From Paractinoplanes abujensis (lineage in GTDB: Bacteria > Actinomycetota > Actinomycetes > Mycobacteriales > Micromonosporaceae): DNA of 64,000 nt. The stretch covers positions 372,001 to 436,000 of the forward strand of contig NZ_JACHMF010000001.1 in NCBI RefSeq assembly GCF_014204895.1, in the 5' to 3' direction. The notes below the pieces were generated by a model, which made no database searches, had not been told where the DNA came from, and saw nothing but the letters and a program-made list of their open reading frames with translations. Both the position numbers and the translations under genes were made by a program. Below, piece after piece: positions 8,443 to 16,389 of the stretch. How positions within the stretch are numbered: position 1 is the first letter of the stretch; every line of letters starts with the position of its first letter.

Positions 8443-10320
8443 TCAGTCCTCCAGCGTCCCCAGCGGGTGGAGCAGGTCGCCCTTGCGGACGAACGTGCGC
8501 AGCGCGACCACGGCCCCGCTGTCGAAGCCGGCCACGCGGACCACGCGGGCGTCACCGGCGCCGGTGACGATGATCGGGCCCGGGTTGCCGGCCAGGTCGG
8601 CGCTGCAGCGGGGCCGCCCGTCGACTTCGATGTCGGCGCGGTCGATGCCGAGCACGCCGAAGGTGGCGGTGAGGTCGCCGCCGGCGGTGGACAGGTCGAC
8701 GTCGAAGCGGCGGGCCGGTGACTTCTCGAGCAGGGCCACCGCCGCGGCCAGCAGGTCGGCATCGTCGGCCAGGATGTCGCGGCGGGTGGTGCTGTGGCGT
8801 TCGTTGGGCACGACGCCGTAGTCCTCCAGCGGGGTGCCCGCGTTGGCCCCGACCCGCAGCACGCGGCGGATGACGAAGGACAGACCCGCCCCGAGCGGCA
8901 GCGGCTTGAAGGGGCCGGGCAGCGCGCCGATCAGGTCGGTCAGCTGCCAGACGTTGCCACCGCCGGCGCCCGTGTTGCCGTCGGTGCCGAGCACCAGGCC
9001 GATGCCGTTGTCCTGGAAGCCCGCGGCGAAGATGTCGGTGGCCGAGTAGCAGCGGGCGTCGGTGAGCAGCACGACCGGGCCGAAGTAGGACTGCGGGACG
9101 GCGTCGAACCATTCGCGCTGGGTGAACGGGATGCCCGCCGAGTAGGGGGCGCCCGATTCGAGGGCCTGGTCCATCGACTTGAGCCAGGGTTGCAGGTCGT
9201 CTCGGGTGCGGCACAGGCGCAGGTTGAGCGCGGTGGCCGCGAACTGGGCGGGTTCCGGTTCGACCGGACGGGCGGTGAGCGCCTGCAGGCACAGCTCGGA
9301 GGCGACGACCGCGCCGCCGCCGTTGCCCCGCACGTCGAGCACGAGACCGTCGGGCGGCAGCGCGCCGAGCAGCCGGGCGAATTCGCGGACGAACGCCACG
9401 ACGCCGCCCGACGTGGGCATGAACGTACGGATCCGCAGGTGCCCGACCGTGCGGCCGCCCACGGCGACGCGGCGCGCCTCGAAGACCGTCGACAGGTCGG
9501 GGGCGACCGGGACCACGCCGGGGTCGTCGGTGGCCAGTTCCTGCCCGGTCTCCTCGGCGGCCAGGGCCTCGGGGGCGAACAGGGCGGCCCGCAGCCGGGC
9601 CAGCTGGGCGCCTTCGATGTCGACGCCGAGCGGGGTGCCGGTCGTCGCGCTCGGCCCCTCGGCCACCGGCGTGATCGCGGTGGCGCTCCACGTCAGCCGG
9701 GCCTCCCGGGCCTGGCCCTGCTCGTCGAGGTAGCCGATGGTGATCCAGTCCTCGTCCGGGGGCGCCGCGAAGGCCAGCGACCGTACGGTGAACATCTGCA
9801 ACGCCCGGGCGTGACGCGCGTCGGGGTTGGCGCCGGGCAGCCGGTCACCGAAGCGTTCGACGGCCCGCGCGATCGGCACGCCGTTCCAGTGGGTCACCTC
9901 GACGCCGGGGCGGAAGCCTTGCAGGTCGAAGTCGGCCTGACGCTTGCTGACCAGGTAGCGCCGCCGGCCGTCCTCGGTGAACTCCTTGAGCAGGAACGGC
10001 AGGAACACCGCGGCGCCGCTGAACGGCTGCGGCAGCGTGTAGCGGGTGTGCAGGTCGCGCAGCGAGTTGAAGACGTCGACGAGCTCGGCGTGCATGCGCC
10101 ATTCGAGCCCGGGGTCGCCGTCCCGGTCGAGCCGCTGCGAGAGCAGGCGCAGCCGCTGCAGCGGGTTGATGCCGTAGCGCGCCATCTTGAACGGCAGCAG
10201 GGCATAGCTCTGCTCGAGCACGAGCAGGGCCTGCTCGACGATCAGCTTGCGCTGGGCGGTCGTGAGCCGCCCGATCTCGGTCGCGCCGAGGAAGTCCGTC
10301 AGTGATACAGCCTGGGTCAT
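8443..10320 (-). CDS. S41 family (C-terminal processing protease-like) peptidase
   Basis: This 625-residue protein has an N-terminal helical region, a central PDZ-like segment and a tail-specific-protease core. The core motifs are GLVLDVRGNGGG followed by LLTDARCYSATDIFAAGFQD, with the expected nucleophile at Ser426. No clear signal peptide is seen, so it may be cytoplasmic, unlike exported CtpA-type enzymes. ATG at 10320 is supported by a strong GGGAGGGG site about 8 nt upstream. It is larger than a minimal CtpA (about 400-450 residues) because of extra N- and C-terminal regions of unknown role. It lies 85 nt downstream of the preceding sugar operon on the same strand, so read-through is possible, but the functions look unrelated. 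Substrate unknown. Confidence 0.85.
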   Translation of the reverse strand: MTQAVSLTDFLGATEIGRLTTAQRKLIVEQALLVLEQSYALLPFKMARYGINPLQRLRLLSQRLDRDGDPGLEWRMHAELVDVFNSLRDLHTRYTLPQPFSGAAVFLPFLLKEFTEDGRRRYLVSKRQADFDLQGFRPGVEVTHWNGVPIARAVERFGDRLPGANPDARHARALQMFTVRSLAFAAPPDEDWITIGYLDEQGQAREARLTWSATAITPVAEGPSATTGTPLGVDIEGAQLARLRAALFAPEALAAEETGQELATDDPGVVPVAPDLSTVFEARRVAVGGRTVGHLRIRTFMPTSGGVVAFVREFARLLGALPPDGLVLDVRGNGGGAVVASELCLQALTARPVEPEPAQFAATALNLRLCRTRDDLQPWLKSMDQALESGAPYSAGIPFTQREWFDAVPQSYFGPVVLLTDARCYSATDIFAAGFQDNGIGLVLGTDGNTGAGGGNVWQLTDLIGALPGPFKPLPLGAGLSFVIRRVLRVGANAGTPLEDYGVVPNERHSTTRRDILADDADLLAAAVALLEKSPARRFDVDLSTAGGDLTATFGVLGIDRADIEVDGRPRCSADLAGNPGPIIVTGAGDARVVRVAGFDSGAVVALRTFVRKGDLLHPLGTLED

Positions 10321-10405
10321 GATGATCCCCTCCCGACGCGAAGGGGTTCAGCGTAGGTCCGCGGATACCACCCGGGACTGTCCGATCAAGGACCCATCGA
10401 CGGTC

Positions 10406-11155
10406 TCAGAGGTCGGCCACCAGCACCCGTACGTGCCGGGACAGGGTTTCTCCGGCCGGGACGACCAGCGGCTTCTCCCACGCCAGGGCGGCGCACACGC
10501 CGATGTAGCCCTCGGTGCGGATGAACCAGCGGTCCGCGCCGGACAGGCCGCGGAACGTCAGCGCGTACTTGTCGTCCACGGTCAGGGTCACCGATTCGGC
10601 TGCGCTGCCGTGGGGCTCGTCGGCGACGGCGTGTTCGCCCGGGCAGCGCCAGAAGAAACCGCCGTAACCCGCTTCCCCCGTACGGCCGTTGGTCGCTGGG
10701 CTGCCGAGGGAGACCTCCAGGCCCGGTGCGGTCGTCACCGCGTACCGGAAGGAGAGCTCCCACCCGCCGGGCGCCGCCGCGGCCGTGATGGAGCGGCGTT
10801 CGGTCAGCAGCGTGCGGTCGTGGCCGTCGCACCAGCGCAGCTTCTCCGACAGGCCACCCGGCACGGTGGCGGGCAGCCAGCCGTCGTGCCGGATCGTGCC
10901 GTGGTCGTCGAGCCAGGTGTAGCCCTGGTCACGGACGAACGTGCGGCCGCCCCACAGGTTCCAGCCGTTGACGTCGGCGATCGCCACCGACGCGCCGAGG
11001 TGCCAGGGGTGGTCGAAGCAGAGCTCGTCGGTGACGACCGTGCCGCCGAGGGTGCGTACGGGGTGGAGGTAGGGCCGGGGCGCGAGCCGGATGTCGAGCG
11101 GGGGGTCGATCACGTACGTGGCGACGACCGTGTCGCCGACGCGCAGGACGCTCAC
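10406..11155 (-). CDS. PmoA-like protein (DUF6807 type)
   Basis: A 249-residue protein rich in beta strands that reads like the PmoA/DUF6807 family of actinobacterial sugar operons. Characteristic segments are RPYLHPVRTLGG near residue 25, DHPWHLG near residue 45, NGWNLWGGRTFV and the C-terminal GYIGVCAALAWEKP. GTG at 11155 overlaps the stop of the upstream gene in a GTGA arrangement, indicating translational coupling, and the whole four-gene set reads as one operon. The family has no established catalytic role; conserved His and Asp residues suggest a binding or catalytic pocket for a carbohydrate or derivative. It is the last gene of the operon. Confidence 0.8.
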   Translation of the reverse strand: MSVLRVGDTVVATYVIDPPLDIRLAPRPYLHPVRTLGGTVVTDELCFDHPWHLGASVAIADVNGWNLWGGRTFVRDQGYTWLDDHGTIRHDGWLPATVPGGLSEKLRWCDGHDRTLLTERRSITAAAAPGGWELSFRYAVTTAPGLEVSLGSPATNGRTGEAGYGGFFWRCPGEHAVADEPHGSAAESVTLTVDDKYALTFRGLSGADRWFIRTEGYIGVCAALAWEKPLVVPAGETLSRHVRVLVADL

Positions 11156-11955
11156 GCGACGGCCGCCTCGTAGCCGGCCAGAGCTTGCGCGAGCACGTCG
11201 GCGCCGGGCCGCGACCAGACCTCCTCGTGGAACACCTCGACCTCCACGTATCCGTCGTACCCGGTCGCCCGTACGGCCTGCGCGAAGCGCCGCATGTCGA
11301 CCGAGCCCGTGCCGGGCAGGCCACGGCCCAGCAGCACCCCCTCGGGCAGCGGGGTGATCCAGTCGGCCAGCTGGAAGGCGGCGATCCGGTGGGCCGCGCC
11401 GGCGGCCGCGATCCCGTCCCACACCGTGTCGTCCCACCACAGGTGATAGGTGTCGATCACCACCCCGACGGCCTCCGCCGGGTAGGGCGCCGCGAGCTGC
11501 AGGGCCTGGCCGAGCGTGGACACGACACAGCGGTCCGAGGCGAACATCGGGTGCAACGGCTCGATGGCCAGCCGGACGCCCGCGGCCAGCGCGTCGGGCA
11601 CCAGCGCGCCGATCGCGTCGCCCACATGCCGGCGAGCGCCGTCAATGTCCCGGCTCGAGCCCGGCAGCCCGCCGCTGACCAGCACGAGCGTGTCGGTGCC
11701 GAGCGTGTGGGCCTGCTCGATGGCGCGCCGGTTCTCGTCGTACCAGGCGTCGTCGTGGAAGAACCCGCCGCGGCACAACGACGTCACCGTGAGACCGGCA
11801 TCCCGTACGAGGGAAGCGGCTTTGTCGGTGCCGTAGTCGGCGACCTCCTCGCGCCACAGACCGACCCCCGTGACGCCCGCGGCCACGCAGCCGGGCACCA
11901 GCTCGTCGAGCGGCCAGCGTTTGGTGGTGGCCTGGTTGAGCGAGAATCCCCTCAT
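11152..11955 (-). CDS. Sugar phosphate isomerase/epimerase (xylose-isomerase-like TIM barrel)
   Basis: A 267-residue protein of the AP-endonuclease-2/xylose-isomerase-like TIM-barrel family. Recognisable segments are SLNQATTKRW at the start, EPLHPMFASDRC (metal-binding Glu and His), VGVVIDTYHLWWDD (Asp and His) and the C-terminal GYDGYVEVEVFHEEVW with a metal-binding Glu. Members isomerise or epimerise keto-sugars or carry out aldolase or dehydratase steps with a divalent metal. I start it at ATG 11955, which overlaps the previous stop as TGATG; an upstream in-frame ATG would run 27 nt into that gene. It is the third gene of the operon. Substrate unknown. Confidence 0.88.
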   Translation of the reverse strand: MRGFSLNQATTKRWPLDELVPGCVAAGVTGVGLWREEVADYGTDKAASLVRDAGLTVTSLCRGGFFHDDAWYDENRRAIEQAHTLGTDTLVLVSGGLPGSSRDIDGARRHVGDAIGALVPDALAAGVRLAIEPLHPMFASDRCVVSTLGQALQLAAPYPAEAVGVVIDTYHLWWDDTVWDGIAAAGAAHRIAAFQLADWITPLPEGVLLGRGLPGTGSVDMRRFAQAVRATGYDGYVEVEVFHEEVWSRPGADVLAQALAGYEAAVA

Positions 11956-13049
11956 CACGCCAGCCCCACCGTGGTCAGCCACGCGCCGGCGCGGCGCGAA
12001 GCGAGCTCGGCGTCGGGCAGCAGCCCCGCCTCGTCGGCCAGCTTCATGAGCGTCAGCAGGTGCTGCGGCGAGCGTCCGGACTGCGCGCCGTTGACCATCG
12101 TGAGGTGGTCCTGATGGCCCGCGAGCCAGTTCAGGAACACGATGCCGGTCTTGTAGTGATAGGTCGGCGCGGCGAAGAGATGCCGGGCCAGCGGCAGGGT
12201 CGGCGTGAGCGCGCGGTCGTAGGCGTCGAGGTCGCCTTCGTCGAGCGCGCGCAAAGCCGCCGCCGCGGGTGGGGCGATCACCGCCAGCACACCGAGCAGC
12301 GCCTCCGAGTGGCCCCGCTCGTCGCCGCAGATCAGAGACGGATAGTTGAAGTCGTCCCCGGTGTACATCCGGACACCTTCGGGCAGCCGGCGCCGCATCT
12401 CGATCTCGTAGTCGGCGTCAAGCAGCGACAGTTTGATGCCGGCGACCCGGTCCCGGTGCTCGTCGATGATTTCCAGGACGGTGTCGTGGTTGCCCCAGTA
12501 GCCGGCCAGCGCGGGGTCGAACGCCTCACCCAGCCAGTGCAGCAGCACCGGCTTGTCCGATTGCGACAGCAGCTCGCCGTAGACGCGCTTGTAGTCGTCG
12601 GGTTCGCGGGTGGCCGCGGCCAGATGCCGGCTGCACATCAGGACCGGCGTCGCCCCGGCGTCCCGTACGTCGTGCAGCTGTTGCAGATAGGCCTTGGTGA
12701 TCTCGTCGAGGCTCGCCGGGCCGGGTGGCAGCTGGTCGGTGGCGACGCCGGCCACGATCGCGCCGCCGACCGACCGGGCCTCGGCGGCGCTGCGGCGGAT
12801 CAGCTCACGGGTGGCCGGGTAGTCCAGCCCCGCGCCGCGCTGCGCGGTGTCCATCGCCTCGGCCACCCCGAAGCCGTACGACCACAGATGGTGCCGGAAG
12901 CGCAGCGTGGTGTCCCAGTCGAGGGCGGCCGGGGCGCCGGGAATGTTCTCGGCCCGCGGGTCGGCCGTGACCGGCGCCGCGGCGTACGCGATCCGGCTGG
13001 TGAACGGCTTACCCGGCGCGAACTCGCTGCCACGCCCGCTGAACCTCAT
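11955..13049 (-). CDS. DUF993 family, dihydrodipicolinate-synthase-like protein
   Basis: A 364-residue protein whose sequence closely follows the DUF993 family, annotated as dihydrodipicolinate-synthase-like. Segments include SRIAYAAAPVTADP, TLRFRHHLWSYGFGVAEAMDTAQRG, LLHWLGEAFDPALAGYWG, GIKLSLLDADYEIEMRRRL (carrying the candidate Schiff-base Lys), MYTGDDFNYPSLICGD and the YHYKTG segment. DHDPS-fold proteins are class I lyases or aldolases acting on pyruvate-like keto acids, so a retro-aldol step on a keto-deoxy sugar acid is plausible; this is inference. Start ATG 13049 overlaps the previous stop as ATGA. Confidence 0.88.
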   Translation of the reverse strand: MRFSGRGSEFAPGKPFTSRIAYAAAPVTADPRAENIPGAPAALDWDTTLRFRHHLWSYGFGVAEAMDTAQRGAGLDYPATRELIRRSAAEARSVGGAIVAGVATDQLPPGPASLDEITKAYLQQLHDVRDAGATPVLMCSRHLAAATREPDDYKRVYGELLSQSDKPVLLHWLGEAFDPALAGYWGNHDTVLEIIDEHRDRVAGIKLSLLDADYEIEMRRRLPEGVRMYTGDDFNYPSLICGDERGHSEALLGVLAVIAPPAAAALRALDEGDLDAYDRALTPTLPLARHLFAAPTYHYKTGIVFLNWLAGHQDHLTMVNGAQSGRSPQHLLTLMKLADEAGLLPDAELASRRAGAWLTTVGLA

Positions 13050-14197
13050 CGGTCCAGCTCCGGGATCTCGAGGCGGCGGCCCTCGCGTGAGGACTGCAGG
13101 CCCAGCTCGGCCACCTGCACGCCCCGCGCGCCGGCCCACAGGTCGCCCGTGTAGGGCCCGTCCTCGGCCACGTAGCGCAGGAACTGCTCCCACTGGGCGC
13201 GGAAACCGTTGACGAACACCTCGTTGTCGGGCACCTGCTGCCACTGGTCGCGGAAGCGCTGCGCGGTCGGCACGTCCGGGTCCCACACCGGTTTGGGGGT
13301 GGCGGCGCGCGGCTGGATGCGGCAGTGGTGCAGGCCCGCCACCGCGCTGCCGTGCGTGCCGTCGACCTGGAACTCGACCAGTTCGTCGCGGTTGACCCGG
13401 ACGGCCCAGGAGCTGTTGATCTGCGCGATGATGCCGCCGTCGAGCTCGAACCAGCCGTAGACGGCGTCGTCGGCGGTCGCCGCGTAGGGTTCGCCGGCCT
13501 CGTCCCAGCGGCGGTCGACGTGCGTCACGGAGCGGGCGGTCACCGACCGTACGGGACCGAAGATCTGCTCCAGGACGTAGTGCCAGTGCGGGAACATGTC
13601 GAGCGTGATGCCACCACCGTCGGCCGCCCGGTAGTTCCACGACGGGCGTTGCGCGGCCTGCCAATCACCCTCGAAAACCCAATAGCCGAATTCCCCCCGT
13701 ACGGAGAGAATCTGCCCGAAGAAGCCGCCGCGCACCAGACGGAGCAACTTCTGCAGGCCCGGAAGATAAAGCTTGTCCTGGACCACACCGTGTTTGATGC
13801 CGGCCGCGTCCGCCTCCCGGGCCAGGTCGACGGCCTCGGCCAGGCTCTCGGCGACCGGCTTCTCGGTGTAGATGTGCTTGCCCGCCTCGATCGCGGTGCG
13901 CAGCGCCTTGACCCGGGCCGAGGTGACCTGGGCGTCGAAGTAGACCTGCACGTCGGGGCGGGCCAGCGCGCCGTCGAGGTCGGTGGTCCAGTCGGTCAGG
14001 CCGTGCTGCTCGGCCAGCGTGCGCAGTTTGGACTCGCTGCGGCCGACGAGCACGGGTTCGGGCCAGAGGACGGTGCCGTCGCGCAGCGGGAGGCCGCCGT
14101 CCTCGCGGATGGCGAGGATCGAGCGTATCAGGTGCTGACGCAGGCCCATCCGGCCGGTGACACCGTTCAAGATGATGCCGAGGGGGGTGCGTTCCAT
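13046..14197 (-). CDS. Gfo/Idh/MocA family NAD(P)-dependent oxidoreductase
   Basis: A 383-residue two-domain dehydrogenase. The N-terminal Rossmann part opens with LGIILNGVTGRMG and carries the family motif TEKPVAES near residue 114, where the Lys is catalytic; the C-terminal part has GGGITLDMFPHWHYVLEQIFG with the expected Asp and His. Members oxidise or reduce sugars, inositols or sugar acids with NAD(P). It is the first gene of a four-gene operon (ATGA overlap with the next) and is divergent from a LacI-type gene, with a palindromic operator 38 nt upstream of its start. It probably performs the first oxidation of the unknown substrate. Confidence 0.9.
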   Translation of the reverse strand: MERTPLGIILNGVTGRMGLRQHLIRSILAIREDGGLPLRDGTVLWPEPVLVGRSESKLRTLAEQHGLTDWTTDLDGALARPDVQVYFDAQVTSARVKALRTAIEAGKHIYTEKPVAESLAEAVDLAREADAAGIKHGVVQDKLYLPGLQKLLRLVRGGFFGQILSVRGEFGYWVFEGDWQAAQRPSWNYRAADGGGITLDMFPHWHYVLEQIFGPVRSVTARSVTHVDRRWDEAGEPYAATADDAVYGWFELDGGIIAQINSSWAVRVNRDELVEFQVDGTHGSAVAGLHHCRIQPRAATPKPVWDPDVPTAQRFRDQWQQVPDNEVFVNGFRAQWEQFLRYVAEDGPYTGDLWAGARGVQVAELGLQSSREGRRLEIPELDR

Positions 14198-14234
14198 GCT
14201 CTCTCCAGCCTCCGCTTCGCTCGCAAACCGCTTA

Positions 14235-14248
14235 GGTAAGCGCTTTCC
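14235..14248. promoter_or_regulatory. LacI-family operator palindrome between divergent operons
   Basis: The 14-mer GGTAAGCGCTTTCC has the perfect core AAGCGCTT (14238-14245) and one mismatched outer pair. The central CG and half-site spacing are typical of LacI/GalR operators. It lies between the oxidoreductase operon (start 14197) and the LacI gene (start 14329), so it should be the site of that repressor and could control both directions. Confidence 0.72.
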
Positions 14249-14328
14249 TGATACCGTACGGGGCGTGGTGCCGGGCGGGCAAGACTGTCGGCGGTATCCT
14301 CAGCGGGTTTCCCTTACCGGAGGTGGTC

Positions 14329-15336
14329 GTGGCTACGTTGGCCGATGTGGCCCGCCGCGCCGGGGTGTCCACGGCGACCGCCTCGCGCATCATCAACGGC
14401 AGCTCCAAGCCCGTCACCGAGGAGCTGCGGTCCCGGGTGCTGGCCGCCGTGGCCGAACTGCGCTACGTGCCCAACGCGCACGCCCAGATGCTGGCCCGCA
14501 ACAACCGCAACGCCGTCGGCGTGCTGGTCCACGACGTCTCCGACCCGTACTTCGCCGAGATCACCCGCGGCCTGCAACGGGTGGCCACGGCCAGCGGTCG
14601 CCTGACCATCATCTGCAACACGTTCCGCGAGCCGGCCCGCGAACTCGAATACATCGACCTGCTGCACGCCCACCAGGTGGCCGCGATCGTGGTGGCCGGC
14701 TCGGGTTACCTGTCCTCCGACGCCGAACAGGAACTGGACGCGCGGATGACGGCCTTCGAGGCCACGGGCGGCCGGATCGCGGTGATCGGCCGCCACCACC
14801 ACGCCTCCGACGCGGTGCTGCCCGCCAACGAGGAGGGCGGCTACCTGGCCGGCTCTCACCTGTTCGAGCTGGGCCACACGTCGGTCGGGGTCATCGCCGG
14901 CCCCGCGGCCCTGACGACAACAGCTGATCGTCTGGCCGGCCTGCAGCGGGCCGCCTCCGCCCACGGCCGTTCCCTCACCGTGGTCCACTCGGACTTCACC
15001 CGTGACGGCGGCGAGACGGCAGCGGCCGGGTTGCTGGCCTCCGACCCGACGGTCACCGCGATCGCCGCCCTCAACGACTCGATGGCCGTGGGCGCCCTGG
15101 CCGCGATGCGCACGGCGGGCCGCTTCCTGAGCGTGATCGGCTACGACGACATGCCCATCGCCCGTGACGTCACCCCGTCGCTGACGTCGATCCGGCTGCC
15201 CCTGGCCGAACTCGGCGAACGGGCCATGGAGCTGGCCCTGAACCCACCCCCGCCCGACGCTCCGCCTCGCGTGGAGACGGTCTCAGCCGAACTCATCCGC
15301 CGCGAAAGCACGTGGCCGGTCTCCCAGCCGCACTGA
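14329..15336 (+). CDS. LacI family transcriptional regulator
   Basis: A 335-residue regulator with an N-terminal helix-turn-helix (ATLADVARRAGVSTATASRI) and a periplasmic-binding-like effector domain ending in VIGYDDMPIARDVTPSLTSI. GTG at 14329 is chosen because GGAGG (14319-14323) lies 5 nt upstream; the GTG at 14323 falls inside that site. It is divergent from the DUF993-containing operon and very probably represses it by binding the palindrome at 14235-14248; the inducer would be the sugar handled by that operon. Confidence 0.92.
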   Translation: MATLADVARRAGVSTATASRIINGSSKPVTEELRSRVLAAVAELRYVPNAHAQMLARNNRNAVGVLVHDVSDPYFAEITRGLQRVATASGRLTIICNTFREPARELEYIDLLHAHQVAAIVVAGSGYLSSDAEQELDARMTAFEATGGRIAVIGRHHHASDAVLPANEEGGYLAGSHLFELGHTSVGVIAGPAALTTTADRLAGLQRAASAHGRSLTVVHSDFTRDGGETAAAGLLASDPTVTAIAALNDSMAVGALAAMRTAGRFLSVIGYDDMPIARDVTPSLTSIRLPLAELGERAMELALNPPPPDAPPRVETVSAELIRRESTWPVSQPH

Positions 15337-15337
15337 C

Positions 15338-15375
15338 GTAGCCGGGCCACGTTCACAGGATCACACCCGGGCTAC
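15338..15375 (+). terminator. Possible terminator after the LacI gene
   Basis: GTAGCCGGG (15338-15346) can pair with CCCGGGCTAC (15366-15375), leaving one bulged base and a loop of about 19 nt, just beyond the stop at 15336. There is no U tract. A second small hairpin, CCCACCT/AGGTGGG, follows at 15406-15424. Confidence 0.4.
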
Positions 15376-15477
15376 CCTCATCGTCAGCCGCCCACCTTCC
15401 CCGTCCCCACCTTGCTCAGGTGGGAGTCATGATGCGGCCACCCAGTCTCGCGCCCTCGCCCGTCTGCCTCGTCATGG

Positions 15478-15700
15478 CGTCGACTCTGCCCTGCAGCGCG
15501 GATGCGGCGACTACGTAGCAGGTTTGGGTGTTTCGGCCGTAGGTCGCGCATCACCTCGGCACCGGTGCAAGTGCGGACTGCTACGACGTACTGGAGCCGG
15601 CCGTCCGGACCGATCAGCGTGGACGATCCGGGTGTCAACTCCGCGCATCGGCTCAGCCGGACGAAACAGTACGTCGGCCAGTTCCCGGTTACGGTCTATG
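15478..15700 (-). pseudogene. Orphan, frameshifted HINT-domain fragment related to the RHS toxin
   Basis: Read on the minus strand, this segment encodes ELTPGSSTLIGPDG, then LQYVVAVRT, then TGAEVMRDL, matching the RHS HINT domain at nt 6920-7030 (ELTPGTSTLVGPNG, IQYVTKVHT, TGAEVMRDL). Near 15535 the match moves to another frame: the continuation NTQTCYVVAASAL matches NIHTYYVIAGDEP only after a one-base shift. Upstream, a TGNW residue group still resembles TGDWVD, then similarity fades. No start, shell or toxin remains, so it is a decayed remnant. The rest of the 15337-15879 interval shows no credible gene. Confidence 0.68.
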
Positions 15701-15879
15701 GCACGCCGCCGCCTTGCCGCCTGCCCTGACGATCACACCTCGCTGAACCCCCCCCTGCCGCCCGGTCAGGCAGGTGACCGGTTCCGCTCGTCCATGACCC
15801 CGCCCTCTCGGCGTTTCCCGAGGCGGCAGGTGAACGACACGGCGCGATCCCGGTTGGCGCGGATCGTTACCGTGAACCG

Positions 15880-16389
15880 GTGCGAACAGTGGAGGTCACC
15901 GCGCCGGATGGGACGCGGTGGGGTGTGCGGGTGGTGTGGGAGCCGAGGTGGCGCGTCATGGCCCGGCGGTTCGGGGGGTGGCGGTCCAAGCGCCGCGACG
16001 ATGTCAGCCCCGGTGACGCGCTGAGCAGCGGGGCCGAGGTGGCGAGCAATGTCGGCGGCAGTGGCGGCAGCAGCGGCATCGCCGACGAGCTGGTGGTCCT
16101 CGCGGTCGTGTTTTTCGCGCTGGTTCTGGTGGCGGTGCTGTTCTGGTGGGTGCTGCTGCCGCTGCTGCTGATCATCCTGGACGGCCTGATCGTGCTGGCC
16201 CTGCTGCTCGCCTCGGTGGTGGCCCGGGTGCTGTTCCGCCGCCCGTGGATCGTGCGGGCCACCTCGACCTCCGGCGAGGCGACCGAGGTCGAGGTGGTCG
16301 GCTGGCGGGCCGCCCTGCGCCGCCGCGACGCGATCGCCGATTCGCTCCGGCACGGTCTGAGCCCGGCGCCGGAGGTGATCGGACTTTAG
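15880..16389 (+). CDS. Small membrane protein, hypothetical
   Basis: A 169-residue protein with a basic N-terminal soluble part (starting RTVEVTAPDGTRWGVRV), a Gly/Ser stretch near residues 45-65 and one long or two close hydrophobic segments (about 70-110), followed by a basic cytoplasmic tail. The GTG start at 15880 lacks a strong ribosome site; GTG at 15889 is an alternative. Its stop overlaps the stop of the convergent oxidoreductase gene by 4 nt. I do not recognise the family; proteins of this shape are common and uncharacterised in actinobacteria. Confidence 0.65.
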   Translation: MRTVEVTAPDGTRWGVRVVWEPRWRVMARRFGGWRSKRRDDVSPGDALSSGAEVASNVGGSGGSSGIADELVVLAVVFFALVLVAVLFWWVLLPLLLIILDGLIVLALLLASVVARVLFRRPWIVRATSTSGEATEVEVVGWRAALRRRDAIADSLRHGLSPAPEVIGL

